Assembly: GCA_946807835.1 (NCBI GenBank)
Contig: OX327697.1
Coordinates: forward strand, 22,950,001 to 23,014,000
Direction of reading: 5' to 3'
Source of the DNA: Ailanthus altissimus
Taxonomy: Eukaryota; Streptophyta; Magnoliopsida; Sapindales; Simaroubaceae
Length of the DNA stretch: 64,000 nucleotides
Shown in pieces: positions 11,491-24,055 of the stretch; positions within the stretch are counted from its first letter, which is position 1, and each line of letters begins with the position of its first letter. A model generated the notes under the pieces. It was not told the origin of the DNA. It was given only the letters and a program-made list of their open reading frames with translations, and made no database searches. The position numbers were made by a program, and so were the translations under genes.

Positions 11491-14389
11491 CATGTTGGAG
11501 CTTTAACCCGTTTATTGGGCCAGACAAAATCCACGATCCCATATGCTTCATCATCACAAAAGCTTTGATCTCTCTAACAATGGTGATTTGCCTATCGAAC
11601 TCCCTATGCACTGCCTGAAATATCAAGAAGACAATTAATTAGGAAAGAAAAGAGTACCCTTTTTATTTTGGGTCAATATAATGTGCCCAGAATGTTAAAT
11701 GGCCCAATTCCAAACCTAACAAAGCAAATAATTTAATGAACCCTTACGTTAACAGTGTCCTTGAATTACAGAATATTCTTTTTATTTCCTAGTCCTTGAT
11801 GTTTGCTGCATTACTTTTTTCAAAAAAACAAAGAAGAAAATTCCCCAATTTTGTCGGATGAAAAACATGCAATGCATGAAATTCACTATCAATTTTATTA
11901 TTTCATGCTTAGCCTTGAAGCCAAATTTCGGGTAAGTATTATATTAAAAACAGCTGGGTCCAGCTGCACAACAAATATATTTAATATAATCCTCATATAG
12001 GTCACTTGCTTCCACAACTTTTGCATGTGTCTAATCGGAAATTGCACATTGTCTTCGTTTTCAATGGGAAATTGATGAAGTTTCTGCATTTGTATAGGCT
12101 GCTCAAGAGCTGGTAATACATAATTGTCAATCTTTCTCTCTCTCTCTCTCTCCTTGGTTTTTAAAAATTATTAGAAATTGGAATCCCTTGCTATTCATGT
12201 CAACGCCTTTGCTTGGAGGATTAGAAGAGATTGGGTGTTCATTAGTGTGAAAAATTATTTTTTATGTCTTGTAATTCACTGATCGTTTGATCAGAAGTTT
12301 TTGAGGTTGTATTCTTATTATTTTGCTTTTAATGGATTTAATTATTTTTTTAAAAAAGTATATGTAATAGTCGAGAAATTGTATTAAACCCTTCTTGTAA
12401 TAGAATTGTGTTAGATTAATCTAAATTTATTTAAGAAAAACATAAATTATTTTATTTGAGTGAAATTAAGAGATTTTTAAATTAGTAATTTTTTTATTTA
12501 TAAACTTTACCTTATTAAAGGTAGAGCCTAAATTGAATAAAAATTAAGAATACAAATTTAATAAAGAATTAAATATCAGTCACTATAAAAAGAGATTAGA
12601 AGATTAGAAAAATTATGTAAAAGATTATATAGAAAATACTTTTAAAGTATTATTGTATTTTATATTATAAAATTATATTAAATTATTCTTTTATTTGTAG
12701 ATATAATTTAAATTAGAATGAAATGTGTTAAATTTTTTATATGATTAATAATCTTAATATTTGATATACTTTTATTATATTTTAAAATAAATTATAAGAA
12801 CTAAAATAAAAACACGTTGTCTTACAAGTTATGAGCTCTCTCTTACGAAATCACCAAGAGATTTGAGTTGTGAAATTGTCGGCAAATTTGAGTGAGCCTC
12901 TACCTATAATCTTGTTCTTGGCCTTTCACTCCAAATATCTTGTCCCTGTTTTATTCATTTTTGTCACCATTTGATTTGCAAATTCATTTAAAAATTTCTC
13001 ATAATTATTACTAGCGTTTTTGCTTGTCAAAATCTTCTTTTGCAATTCTTAACTGGGAAAACGACAATTAAGTTATAATGATATCTAAATGGCCATGATA
13101 TTAAGGTTTAGTGGTAAAGTGCAATGGTGCCAATCATCTTGCTTTTTCTTACGTCAAGTGGTAATTCCAATGTGAGAATTCATCAATCTAACATCGCAAC
13201 TTGGAGAGACAAGAGTGAATGGCGAATCTTATCCTAAATAAATCTCAGCTACAAAAATTTTATTGGTTCGAGCATATAATGAAGATTAATACTTCTTCAG
13301 TTCGTTTGAGTAAGTCTTTTGAAAAGGAAATTACTAATTTTCTCAGATGTAATGATCATTTGGAAGTTCTCTCTCTCTTTTTTACACGATTGAATTAAAG
13401 TACATTTAAATGGTTAAAAATGCTTATATATATATATATTTTATAAAAAGGACCCAATTGCATTACTCCAAGAATAATGTTTGAACACCTCTTAACTTAA
13501 GTTAAGAGTTCAAATTTTCAAAGAAGACCAGAGAATTTTTATTTTTTCTCATTATTATAAACAATTAATAGTTATAATATAATTATTGACAGTTATAATT
13601 TGTTAATAGTTGTAATACAATTTTTTATTTATTTTTAATTATTAAAGATAATCGGCAATTTTTTCATTCAGTTGCCAGTTATAATTGTAGTGCAATTTTT
13701 CATTTTCTCCATTATTAATAATTGTAATTTATTTGATAGTTGTACTATAATTATTGATAATACATTTTATAATGAATATTTGTATTAAAGTTTTTATAAA
13801 AAAATAAAAAGGGTTTTAGCATTTAAGTGTTTTGGTTAAAAAAATATGGCCTTTTGTTTAGAAACACCTTTTGCAATGACACTAGCAAACACCTTATTTG
13901 AACATTCATTAATAATCATTATTTACATGATTTTGAAAGCAAATACTATTAAAAGTAAAGATTATTCGCACTTGTGAACACTTGCATTTTTATTAAAATG
14001 TGGGCATCTATTTTTTAAATAGACTCTAATGTTAATTTTTTTATTTTTATAAAGTTATGTTTAACTAAAGTTCAAACCTGACTTTAGTTAACAATTCAAC
14101 ATCTGCACTTAAAAAAGATGCAGATATTTGTACTAGAGAAAGGCTCTTAAACATTATTTTAATTGTAAAATGAACAAGAGTCTTAATTATCAATTTAATT
14201 GAATTGGCATCTCAAAAGAGTAGAAATTCTATCTCATCCAACTTTTTTTTTAATACAAATTTGGATGAAAAATTACATTTATTAAACACTAATTCTTTTT
14301 TTTTTTCACTTGATTTTGAGTGGCTATAGACACAAGCTATTCCATCTAACTCTTATTAACATGATCTCAACAAAATTTAAAATAAAAAA
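11491..14389. other. Intergenic DNA, no gene seen; CT and TA microsatellites
   Basis: A (CT)n run lies near 12138-12153 and a (TA)n run near 13426-13439. At 13540-13770 short words related to AGTTATAATTGTAGTACAATT recur as a degenerate local repeat. No open frame resembles a known protein. Confidence 0.55.
14061..14091. other. Perfect 11-bp stem hairpin
   Basis: TTAACTAAAGT (14061-14071) and ACTTTAGTTAA (14081-14091) are exact inverted copies around a 9-base loop. No T-run follows that would mark a terminator, and no transcript is evident. Confidence 0.8.
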
Positions 14390-15715
14390 GGATATTTTTA
14401 TTAATCCCCTTAAAGTAATACCTAATTTCATTAATACTAAAAAATTTTAAAAATTAACAACAATACTCAACTGTTAAGAAATCTTCTTTCAAATTTACCA
14501 GGTTTCATATCAGAGCATATGAAATAACTCAATTACCCCTATTAATAAAATTAACTTGATAATTATATCCTTTTATCTAATAATATTTTTGGATTTCTTT
14601 CAATTTTTTTCTTTTAAATCATTAATTTTAATAATTATCATCTTTAAAAATTAATTATAAAATAAATTAACAAAATTCAAATTAGATTACATTCAGCCAT
14701 GGCTAACATGATCATAGCTTCCTCCAATGCCAAATCCACTGATCCAAACGCATAGCATCATTTTTGCATCACACACAAATTAATTTCAACAAATAAATGA
14801 ACCAATCAATAAGTAAAACCAAGAATTCAAAATCAAAGAAATCTGAAAGCTTAATTAAATTAAGAAAATAGAACATTGACGATTGTTATTAGCACAAGCA
14901 AAATCAATCAGACAATTCCTTATAAATCAAATCCCTCTTAGCCATTTCATCAAATAGATTCTAAGAAACCAAATTCTTATAATTTATTATATTAAAAACT
15001 CTCTTACACAAATCAACCTCTCCATATTTAGCATACATACTAACCAAATTACTTAAGATAAACTTATCTAACCCAAACCCAAGCTTCAACAAGCACAATA
15101 GCACTTAATCAAGCATAAGGCAAACCTTTATCGCACAAGGCAAAGTAAAATTGTTAGGTGGAGGTAAGTATTGCTAGAGACCATGAGCTCATACTGCCAC
15201 TGAGACCATGAGCTCATACTGCCACTGAGACCATGCCACCACCCCCCACGACATAGATTTGGTCGCTTGATCATGCTGCCATCGCCCATGATGTAGATTT
15301 GGCCACTTTGCTGCCAAGGGTGCCCTATGCGAAGTCCAGGAATCCTCTTTCCGCCATGTAATCCCCGAATTCATGTGCCAAGAGGGAGACTTCACCGTGT
15401 TCTTTCATTTTTTTTGACAAAATCGTATTCTTTTTTACACTGTGTTCTTTTGTTTTAAAACACTTGATATTTTGTAATTTGAAAAGAAAAAAATAAAATA
15501 AAAAAGTGGGTGAGTAGTTAGATATGAGGGCTATTACATGGGTTAATATTTATTTGAACTCGAGATAAACTTTGTTTGAACATAATTTATTATCTTTTTT
15601 TTTTTGTTAATTTTGATAAAATATTTTCTATGGTTAGATATTATTGTTAATTTTTTTAAACTTTAGATATTAATAAAATTAAAATTTATTTTGAGGATAT
15701 TAACAAAAATATCCC
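14390..15715. mobile_element. Mutator-like element carrying a PPR gene fragment (Pack-MULE)
   Basis: The ends are long imperfect inverted repeats. The left starts GGATATTTTTATTAATCCCC; the right, read in reverse, starts GGGATATTTTTGTTAAT. Similarity runs on for about 100 bp, through the shared TTTCATTAATACT / TTTTATTAATATC and AATTAACAA blocks. The flanking 9 bp (AATAAAAAA and AAAGAAAAA) are similar but too simple to prove a target duplication. No transposase is present. The interior is less AT-rich than its surroundings and holds a broken PPR fragment plus a 15180-15400 segment with a 26-bp near-perfect repeat of GACCATGAGCTCATACTGCC. A related terminus occurs inverted near 26576. Confidence 0.65.
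14905..15089 (-). pseudogene. Captured fragment of a PLS-type pentatricopeptide repeat gene
   Basis: Translated on the minus strand from 15089, the frame reads LKLGFGLDKFILSNLVSMYA, then AKYGEVDLCKRVFN and NLFDEMAKRDLI, with one internal stop between them. SNLVSMYAKYGEVD and FDEM are typical of plant PPR proteins that bind organellar RNA. Only about two repeat units are present, with no start codon, so it cannot encode a working protein. It lies wholly between the inverted repeats of the surrounding element, which suggests capture by transduplication. Confidence 0.75.
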
Positions 15716-15951
15716 AAAGAAAAATGTTTTCAATCATTTTAATGGCTTGATTGTATACTATAATATTTAGCACCCGTTCATCTATATATGGTTAATTAAA
15801 TCTTGGTGTACTTTGGCTACATTAAAAAAAATTACGGTCTTTTTGGGGATTTGAAATGGCAGAGGCAGAGATGTTTGAAAATCAAAGAGCAAGGCATAGA
15901 CATGGAAACTCGAAGTGGTCTTTATTCTGGATAGAATATAATAAGCACCTG

Positions 15952-16110
15952 AGTAATGTTACACTAATAAAACGGTATTTTAAATAATATGTTAAATAAT
16001 TATTAAATAATTATATTATTTTATTATTTAATAATTATTTAACACATTATTTAATGTAAAAAATTTAAAATATTATTTAAAAAATATAATATTATTTTAA
16101 TTACATTCAC
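15952..16110. mobile_element. MITE-like palindromic element, family 1, copy 2
   Basis: A near-complete palindrome. The left half holds GTAATGTTACACTA, TATTTTAAATAATATGTTAA and TAATTATTAAATAATTAT; the right half is its inverted counterpart ending ATAATATTATTTTAATTAC. This is the most compact of the three family members. Confidence 0.6.
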
Positions 16111-16614
16111 ACGCTCGTGTTGTCTTGAAAACAAAACGGGATAAAAGCAGCATGGGATTTCTTGTCAACACACAAGGGGACTGGACTTTCTGCTACACTT
16201 TCAATTTTCTTCCCATATTTCTATATTATTTTAATATTTTTCTTCAAAAGATAAGCATATGAATTAAACTAGTGTTCAATTTATGAAATCTTTGCATAGC
16301 AGTAAAAGAAAAAAAATTACATATCCAGATGCATATCGTGCTTCCCCCACTCCATGTTCTTCATCAACTGAAAATACGCTAACATGTTTGGATTTGCTTT
16401 GAGAAATGCTACTTGTTTTGCTAAGCACAAGAAATTTTATAAAGTTAAAACCCTAGGGGGCTTTTTGAGCTTAGTGAGGAGATTTGGAGAAAGAAATTAG
16501 AGAGAGAAGGGGTTTACTTTTATTTGGTCGTTGTAATGCATAACATCTTAGTATTATACAAGTTAAGTAGCAAATTATAATTAGTTTGGACATTTGTATA
16601 TATACATAGAAATG

Positions 16615-16768
16615 ATTTAATAAGTTATATAGTTTACTGTATTGTGAGTTTTTATATACATGATATGATTTTATATTATATTATAAATTATATAAAAATT
16701 ATAAATTTATTAAATAATAATATATAATAATATTGCTCACCATATGATAAGTTACGTAATTTATTAAA
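16615..16768. mobile_element. MITE-like element, family 2, copy 2
   Basis: It shares the core ATTATAAATTATATAAAAAT with the 9878-10030 copy. Imperfect inverted ends are TTAATAAGTTATATAG (left) and AAGTTACGTAATTTATTAA (right). Confidence 0.5.
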
Positions 16769-18586
16769 TTATTTATTTTATATATATATATACATATATG
16801 TTTATAACATTATATAGAGTAGAGATTTAAGACTATGACTACCAAGAATCCCTTTTCCTTTTTTGCTTTAAGGAAAAGTAGAAAGTGAAAAATTGGTGTC
16901 CAGCTTTAATTTGTGTTCAACATCGATCTATATGCTAGATTTTATGGTGCACCCCCTTCTTAACTATGGCCACACAATCACAAATAGAAGTGAAAAAAGA
17001 AAACAAAAAACAAAAAAACGTAAGTGGTGCAGCAAAATGTGCCCCATCAATACATGCCTTTTGCCCACATTGTCATTACCAGCCCATAACTTGCCCTAAA
17101 AACCAAGTGACAAACAAGGTCCCACGAACATAAAGACATTGAATCTCTCTTTCCCTATCTCGATCAAATGAAGGTTTTAATGGGAAATCTGTTCTGGGTC
17201 AGCTTTGCAGCTTGATTTTTGCCAGTATTTATGTCTTTGTGTACTTGCTTCTGTGAATTCTTTCTATACACCATTTGCTTTCTCTCTCACCTCCACCGTC
17301 AATAAACTAAAAGAATATTTATGTTTAAAATTGTATTGCAAGTATCTTATATATCAATTAAAATTGTACAATATTTATGTTTAATAATTTTGAGATATGG
17401 AAATACATGCATATTCTTTCTGATCGTCCAGAGTCCCTCGTAGTTCCTCAGTTTGATTAGTAATTAACTTCTATGCAGAAGGGATGGTACTCACACTTTC
17501 TATAATTTTTCTCTTGCTGTTAGATTTACTTTTAAAGCAAATTAATGCACTAACACTGCCCATGGCCACTGTAAAAGGTACAAGCTAAGATATATATGCT
17601 TCTGTTGAAAGTGAGATTTCGAACTAAAGGTAACAGAAACCTCTAACAAAAGTACATTTTAGAGTAGTGATCTCTTGACAATTTCCCCATTGAAAATTTA
17701 TTAACCTTTACCCATCGGTTACTTGTATTCATGTTCAAATTAATTTGATCTAAATGCATCAAAACTACCGTCGATGCATTGAACTTTCACACCTAAACAC
17801 TGAGTATATTATTAGCTGGAGTAGTACTGGTGCTATATCTCTTTCAAGTTTCAAGGATATAAAACAAAATTCTAACTGGTTGTTGTTTTCTTTTGGTTCA
17901 AAACAAGAAGCTGTTATTCAAACACAACTGTATCCCAGAGGAGTAGACGTCCTGGCATCAAAAGAATCGATTAAATTAACTATTAATTGTTAACTGTTAA
18001 GTGAAATTCATGTTCTTGAAATACACCTCAGTTGTCTGTAGCTAATTTACCGTTGGCTTTTACTGTGTGAAGTTATATCTCTTTTAGCTGCATTAATTTT
18101 GAAAGCCTGAGACATTGAATTCCTAGACCGTTGAATTTTCGTGTGTTAACTTACAGAAACACCCCGTTATTATTATTATTGTTGAAGAGACTTCACCGTT
18201 AATAGTTAGTTAAGTTTAAATTATCAATAATAATAATGTTACCCTATTCTAAATCTTTTCATACTAAATAATATCATTTTGTTAATGTCAAAATTTATTG
18301 CAATTTAAAACAGATTTTTTTTTTAAAAAAAAAAGTGATTTTCATTGATGATAAACATCAAAGATAACATATTAAGGGCTTTTGATATAATAATCAAAGA
18401 ATTACCGTAACTTATACATATACTTGCACACTAATAAATGTTTACACCTAACTTCTTACATTTAAAGGGAATACACTATCCCAAATCATGGTTAAGTAGA
18501 TCTTACTCTCATAAAAAAAAAATAAAAAAGTTCCTCACAAAAGAGGGATTTAATTCACCGTGTTCATAACATTAGTATTTAAAACT
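16769..18586. other. Intergenic DNA, no gene seen
   Basis: AT-rich sequence with a TATA microsatellite near 16781-16793. Open frames of 60-80 codons (for example 16893-17099, 17754-17993) show no family motif and AT-driven composition. Confidence 0.55.
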
Positions 18587-19054
18587 TGTGAATAAGTTCT
18601 ATGATTCCCAAAGTAAAATATAAAGACTAGAGGGACTTAGTTGATATTTTATGATATGTTTAACCTAATTAGTTAAAACAGTGCCGTTTGAGCTGTATAT
18701 ATATTTGTGTTTTTCTTAGGGTTAAATACACTTTTCACTCTTTAGAGTCTTCTTTTGTTTTGGCTCTGTTCTCTCTCTGGTTCTAGGGTTTCTTCTTCTT
18801 CTTGGGTTGTATTTTTTGGTTCTTGTACTGATTGTTTCAGGGTTTTGTAATTGAGAGATAGTGGTTTATAGCATTAGGGCTATAATATATTTTGATATAG
18901 TGTAGTAGGGCTTATGTTGTTGAGCCCGAGTGGATGTAGGCTACGATTCAGTAGCCGAACCATTATAAATCTTGCTTGTTGTGGTGTACACGTGTTCTTT
19001 GATTCTTGAATTGTGTTATTGTGAAGTATTGAGTCTTGTATTGTTTGATTTACA
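18587..19054 (+). repeat. 5' LTR of the copia element
   Basis: Begins TGTGAATAAG and ends ATTTACA, with imperfect inverted ends. It contains a TATATATAT box near 18696 and the block GAGCCCGAGTGGATGTAGGC in its 3' third. Confidence 0.88.
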
Positions 19055-19058
19055 ATAG

Positions 19059-19071
19059 TGGTATTAGAACC
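19059..19071 (+). other. Primer-binding site of the copia element
   Basis: TGGTATTAGAACC follows the 5' LTR by four bases. It differs from the initiator Met-tRNA complement TGGTATCAGAGCC at two positions, consistent with C-to-T and G-to-A decay. Confidence 0.85.
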
Positions 19072-19174
19072 TTGATTTAGGGTTTCTATTCTTGTTTACT
19101 CTAAGACTCGATTTATATTTTAGGGTTCAAGAATTAGTTAGTGAGTCATAAGTTCTACTTGGCTTAAGGTGAAA

Positions 19175-19902
19175 AGATTTAATGGTAAGGGTGATTTTAG
19201 ACTATGGCTAAAGAAGATGCGCGCTCTTCTTGTACAACAGAAGGTCTCAAAGGCCTTAATGGATCCCAAAGATTTCCCTCAACGATGACTTCAGAACAAA
19301 GAACTGAAATGAATGAGGTAGCTTTCTCAACAATTGTTCTTCAACTAGCAGACAATATTTTGAGGCAAGTAAATGAAGAGACCACAACTGCTGGTCTCTA
19401 GGGTAAGCTTGAAACTTTATATATCTTTAGATCTTTTACCAGCAAGATTTTTATTAAAGAAAAATTATTTGGATATAAAATAGAATATAATAAAAGACTT
19501 GAAGAAAATCTTGATGATTTAAAAAAAATATGCATAGGTTTTACTAATATAAGTGAAACTATTAGTGATGAGAATCAGGCCATAATTTTGTTAAATTTGT
19601 TACCACCATCTTTTAAGGATGTGAAATTTGCTATTAAATATGATCTTGATTCCTTGACATTGAATGACTGTCTTTCTGCCTTGAGATCTAAAGAACAAGA
19701 ACTTAGAATAGAAAAGGGTAATAATAATAATAATAATGTGAAAATTTATTTGCAAGGGGTAGAAATGATAAAAGAGATTTTAATGGTAAAAAAAGTTATA
19801 AATCTAGGTCTAAATCAAGATCAGGACCTAGGAAATGCTATTATTATGGTAAAGATAGATACCTTAGGAGAAACTGTTACAAGTAGCTTAAGAAACAGAT
19901 AG
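19175..19902 (+). pseudogene. Copia gag remnant
   Basis: The frame opens RFNGKGDFRLWLKKMRALL, matching the conserved copia gag start. It then shifts frame and continues with LLNLLPPSF and LRSKEQELRIEKG. Near the end is a damaged CCHC zinc knuckle, CYYYGKDRYLRRNC, with the second cysteine changed to tyrosine. Confidence 0.85.
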
Positions 19903-19964
19903 AAGAAAAACCCCTTGAAAATGTATATGCCTCTATTGCTAGTGAGGACTATGAGAATGCAGAT

Positions 19965-20336
19965 GCCCTAATTGTATCAACCTAAGATAAGTCAAAAGAA
20001 TGAGTTTTAGACTCTGGATGTTCTTATCACATGTGCCCTAGAAAGAACTGGTTTAGGGACTATCAATAACACAATGGTGAGAAAGTCTTCATGGAAAATA
20101 ACCAACCATGTAGAGTTGAGGGTATAGGAAACATATCTATTAAGATGTTTGACAATAATGTGATAACCTTAGAAAAGGTTAGATATGTACCAGATTTAAA
20201 AAGAAATATGATATCTTTAGGTATATTAGATGAGAATGGCTATACATGTAAAATTGAAGATGGTCAATTGAGAATAGCTATTGGATCCCTTCTAGTCATG
20301 AAAGGAATAAAACAAAATGGCTTATATACTTTTTAA
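19965..20336 (+). pseudogene. Copia protease remnant
   Basis: The active-site block LDSGCSYHMCP lies at about 20007-20039 with the catalytic Asp in DSG. Downstream are VEGIGNISIKM and VRYVPDLKRNMISLG, the usual flap and C-terminal motifs. A stop follows the active site, so the domain is split. Confidence 0.87.
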
Positions 20337-21300
20337 GGAAAAACAATAACAAACCCTACAATAGCAACCTTAAGCCAGGACATAGATATAATAGAACTCT
20401 GGCATAGGAGAGTTGGTCACATTAGTGATAAGGGCTATTAGAATTAAGTAAACAAGGTTTACTTGGTAATGACAGATAAACAAAATCAAATTTTGTGAAT
20501 AATTTATCCTTGGCAAATAGCATAGGCTGAAATTTTAAACTAATTCTTTTAAGTCTAAAGCCATATTAGATTATGTTTATGTTGACTTATTGGGACCAGC
20601 ACAAACAACCTCACATGGGGGTAATATATATTTTCTTTCTATTATAGATGACCACTCTAGAAAAATTTGAATTTATTTACTTAAAAACAAGAGTAATACA
20701 TTTATGAAATTTAAAGAATGAAAACAGTTAGTTGAGAACCAAACTAGAAAAAAATTAAAGGCCTTAAGAACTGATAATGGTTTAGAATTATGCAATGATG
20801 TGTTTGATAATTTGTGTAAAGAGAATGGTATCTTAAGACAAGGAACAGTAAGATATACACTTAAAAAAATGGCATTACAGAAAGAATGAATAGAACCTTA
20901 TTAAATAAGGTTAGGTGTATATTGGTTAGTTCAAATTTGACCAAAACATTTTGGGGGGAAGCTTTAACCACAGTCTGTTATCTAATAAATAAATCCTCAT
21001 CAAGTTCTTTAAACTTTAAAACACCTGAAAAAAATGTGGAATGGTAAACCTGTTAGTTACTTTAATCTTAGATTTTTTGGGTGTGTTGCTTATACATATA
21101 AATCTGATGATAAGTTAGAACCTAGGGCTAATAGGTGTGTATTTTGGGATATCCTAATGGAGCTAAGGGTTATAGGCTTTGGTTAAGAAATGTACCTGGT
21201 ATAAAAATAATAACAAGTAGAGATGTTATTTTTAATGAAAGAAATATCCATTGTTTAAAGTTTGTCACTCATAGTTCATGGGATAATAGCTTTAGTGAGC
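20337..21300 (+). pseudogene. Copia integrase remnant
   Basis: The zinc-binding start LWHRRVGHIS is followed after decay by DYVYVDLLGPAQTTSHGG (first catalytic Asp), IDDHSRK, LRTDNGLEL (second Asp) and the degraded MNRTLLNKVR helix. Several stops and frame changes interrupt it. The C-terminal region reads FFGCVAYTYKSDDKLEPRAN, then YPNGAKGYRLW in another frame. Confidence 0.88.
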
Positions 21301-21599
21301 AAATTGTCATACCCTTAAAGGAAGATACCATTCATCTTGAGGTAGAAGCTTTCAACTCTAAGCTAATTGACCTTGAAAATTTCATTGGTGGTGATTTAAA
21401 TCATCCACTCAGTTTAGGAGATCAAAGTCAATTAGCTAGTTCAAGAAAGTCTACTCTAGATACATATAAATTAGCTAGAGATAGAGAGAAGAGAAAGATT
21501 AGAATTCCTACCAGGTTTAATGACCATGATTGTATTGCATTTGCTTTAGAGATTCAAGAAACAGAACCTATAACTTATAAAGATGCAATGAAATGCAAA

Positions 21600-22370
21600 G
21601 ATTCTAAACAATGGTATTTTGCTATATGTGATTAAATAAAATCATTAAAGACTAATAAAACCTGGATACTTGTTCTCAAACCCTTAGATAAAAAACTTGT
21701 AGATTGTAAATGGATATTCAAATTAAAAGAAGACAATAATCCTAATGAACCAACCAGATTTAAAGTAAGATTAGTTGCTAGGGGTTTCTCACGAAAAGAA
21801 GGAATAAAATATAATAAAATCTTTTCACCTATAGTTAAGTATATTACAATTAGGTTGATTCTGTCTTTAGTATCTTGTTTCGAGTGGGAATTAGAACAAT
21901 TAGATGTCAAACTGCCTTCTTGTATAGTGAGCTTGATGAAACAACTTATATGGAACAACCTTCTGATTTGAAGATGAACAGACCTAAATTTAGTTTGTCT
22001 CCTTAAAAAATCACTTTATAGTCTGAAACAATCACATAGACAATGGTATAAGAGGTTTAACTTTTTTATATCTAGAATTAATTTTACAAGAAGTAATTTT
22101 GATAGCTGTTTCTATTTTAAAGGTCTAGGTAGTAAAGATAAAATTTATTTATTGATTTATGTTGATGATATATTGTTAGCTAGTTATAATAAACAAGATT
22201 TTATAAAAGTAAAAGAATTCCTTAAATTTGATGTTGAAAAGAAAATCTTAGGAATTGAAATAACTAGAAACAGATCTGAGCATAAACTTTTTTTATCTCA
22301 AAAAACTTATATAAATTTTTTTTGGCATAAATTTGGAATGCAAAATGCTAAACCAGTAAAATTTCCTTAA
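21600..22370 (+). pseudogene. Copia reverse transcriptase remnant
   Basis: Shows KKLVDCKWIFKLKEDNN, RLVARGFSRKEGI, FSPIVKYITIRLILS and the catalytic YVDDILLAS at 22158-22184. Stop codons and frameshifts occur between these blocks. After YVDD the frame runs KILGIEITRNRSE and ends at 22370. Confidence 0.9.
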
Positions 22371-22619
22371 GCTACCCATTTTCAATTCTTTTTAAAACAA
22401 TGTCCTTAAAAAAACCATGAAAATTTGAAAATGTTTTATATGCCTTATTAAAATGTTGTAGGGTTAATAATATACATAATAATTGGTATTAGATCTGATT
22501 TAGCACATTCAATTGGTCTTTTACGTAGGTACATGTCTAACCCAAGAAAAGAACACCGGTTTGGAATTAAATGGCTGCTTAGATACTTATATGAATTATG
22601 GATTGATGTTTACCAGAAC

Positions 22620-23073
22620 TAATCCTGAAATCGAGCTTGTAGATTTTGTAGATTCTGACTTTGCAAGTGCCTGAGATAAAAGGAGATTAACAACAACATA
22701 TTTATTTATAGTTTATCGTAATTGTATAAGTTGAAAACCCCAACTTCAACCTGTTGTAGCTTTCTCCAACATCGAGGAAGAGTATATTGCCTTGATTGAA
22801 GCTATCAATGGGGGAATTTGGTTATAGGGAGTACTTAAAGAGTTAAGAATTTTGAATAGAATTGTAAATGTTTATTCTGACAGTCAAAATGCTTTACATT
22901 TATGTAAGAATCCTGTATATCATGGAAGAACCAAGTATGTCGATGTAAAGTATCATTTTATCAAGGATATAATTGCCAAGGGATAGATCAGAGTAGAGAA
23001 AATCCCATCTGAAGAAAATCTAGCAGATGTGGGTACTAAGGTTCTGCCTTTTAGTATGTTTATATTATCTTAA
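22620..23073 (+). pseudogene. Copia RNase H remnant
   Basis: Shows VDFVDSDFAS, QPVVAFSNIEEEYIALIEA, VYSDSQNALHLCKNPVYHGR and KYVDVKYHFIKDII, with in-frame stops. These are the standard copia RNase H blocks, and the element's coding part ends here. Confidence 0.88.
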
Positions 23074-23180
23074 ACATGCTGAATATAAATAAAGGTTGAA
23101 GCTAGGAGAACTGGGTTATGACGCATAAAGAAGTTTTTATCTACAATGTTCCATTTTCCTTTAGAAATCAATACGTAATT

Positions 23181-23649
23181 TGTGAATAAGTTTCGTGGTT
23201 CTTAAAGTAAAATATAAAGACTAGATGGACTTAGTTGATGTTTTATGATATGTTTAACATAATTAGTTAAAATGGTGCTATTTGAGCTGTATATATATTT
23301 GTGTTATTCTTAGGGTTAAACACACTTTTCACTCTTTAGGGTTTACTTCTATTTCAGCTCTATTCTCTCTCTGGTTCTAGGGTTTCTTCTTCTTCTTGGG
23401 TTGTATTTTTTGATTTTTATATTGATTTTTTAAGTTTTTTTTTTTTACTGAGAAAGTGGTTTATAGCATTAGGGCTGTAATACATTTTGATATAGTACAA
23501 TAGGGCTTCCGTTGTTGAGCTCGAGTGGATGTAAGCTACGATTCAGTAGTTAAACCATTATAAATCTTGCTTGTTGTGGTGTGCATGTGTTCTTTGATTC
23601 TTGAATCATGTTATTGTGAAGTATTAAGTATTGTGTTGTTAGATTTACA
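23181..23649 (+). repeat. 3' LTR of the copia element
   Basis: Aligns with the 5' LTR along its length from TGTGAATAAG to ATTTACA. It carries many substitutions and a longer T-run near 23430, so the insertion is old. Confidence 0.88.
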
Positions 23650-24055
23650 ACAAAACAAAAAGTAAATAAGAATATGTAAAGAGTAAACACCTAACGATTT
23701 TAATTTACATTTATTTATGAAATAATGATTTTTATTTCTCAACCAAAAAAAGAAATTAATAAGTTTAACTTAGTTGTGAAAGTTTAAGCTCTAATATGTA
23801 CATGCCTTGTATTCATGCAATTGAATTCGAAGGGTTTGAGTTGACACGCTTGTCTAAGATGACATGTGCACACCACCAATTGGAACTGTTAGCCTACGCT
23901 GTAACTATTTGTTTTTTGTATGTATAAATTGTTATTTTTCTAAATAAAAAAGAGAACTAAAAAACCATACATTGATGTTTGATAAGCATTAGTTGGGATG
24001 AGAGCTAATCTACAGTTAAGATGTTTAATCTCATAGTCACAGTCTCGTACAATTG
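23650..24055. other. Intergenic DNA, no gene seen
   Basis: AT-rich spacer between the copia element and the next Mutator-like element. Confidence 0.5.

Larger units (their letters stand above)
18587..23649 (+). mobile_element. Full-length, decayed Ty1-copia retrotransposon
   Basis: Two diverged direct LTRs of about 468 bp flank gag, protease, integrase, reverse transcriptase and RNase H remnants in the copia order (integrase before RT). A tRNA-iMet-type primer site follows the 5' LTR. The coding region is broken by many stops and frameshifts, so it is dead. A 5-bp AAACA-like target duplication cannot be settled because both flanks are A-rich. LTR similarity begins at 18587 and 23181, but a purine-rich tract lies earlier (about 23093-23113), leaving about 68 bp before the 3' LTR without a partner at the 5' end. 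The 5' LTR may have lost its first bases. Confidence 0.93.

Noticed and set aside
13100..13280. tRNA-like A-box (GGTTTAGTGGTAAAGTGC) and B-box (GGTTCGAGCAT), possible SINE
   Set aside because: The two boxes are about 150 bases apart, too far for a Pol III promoter, and there is no clear A-tail or target duplication.
10690..18000. Several open frames of 60-80 codons (for example 10690-10890, 11803-12000, 17754-17993)
   Set aside because: AT-driven amino acid content, no motif, no splice context; expected by chance in such DNA.
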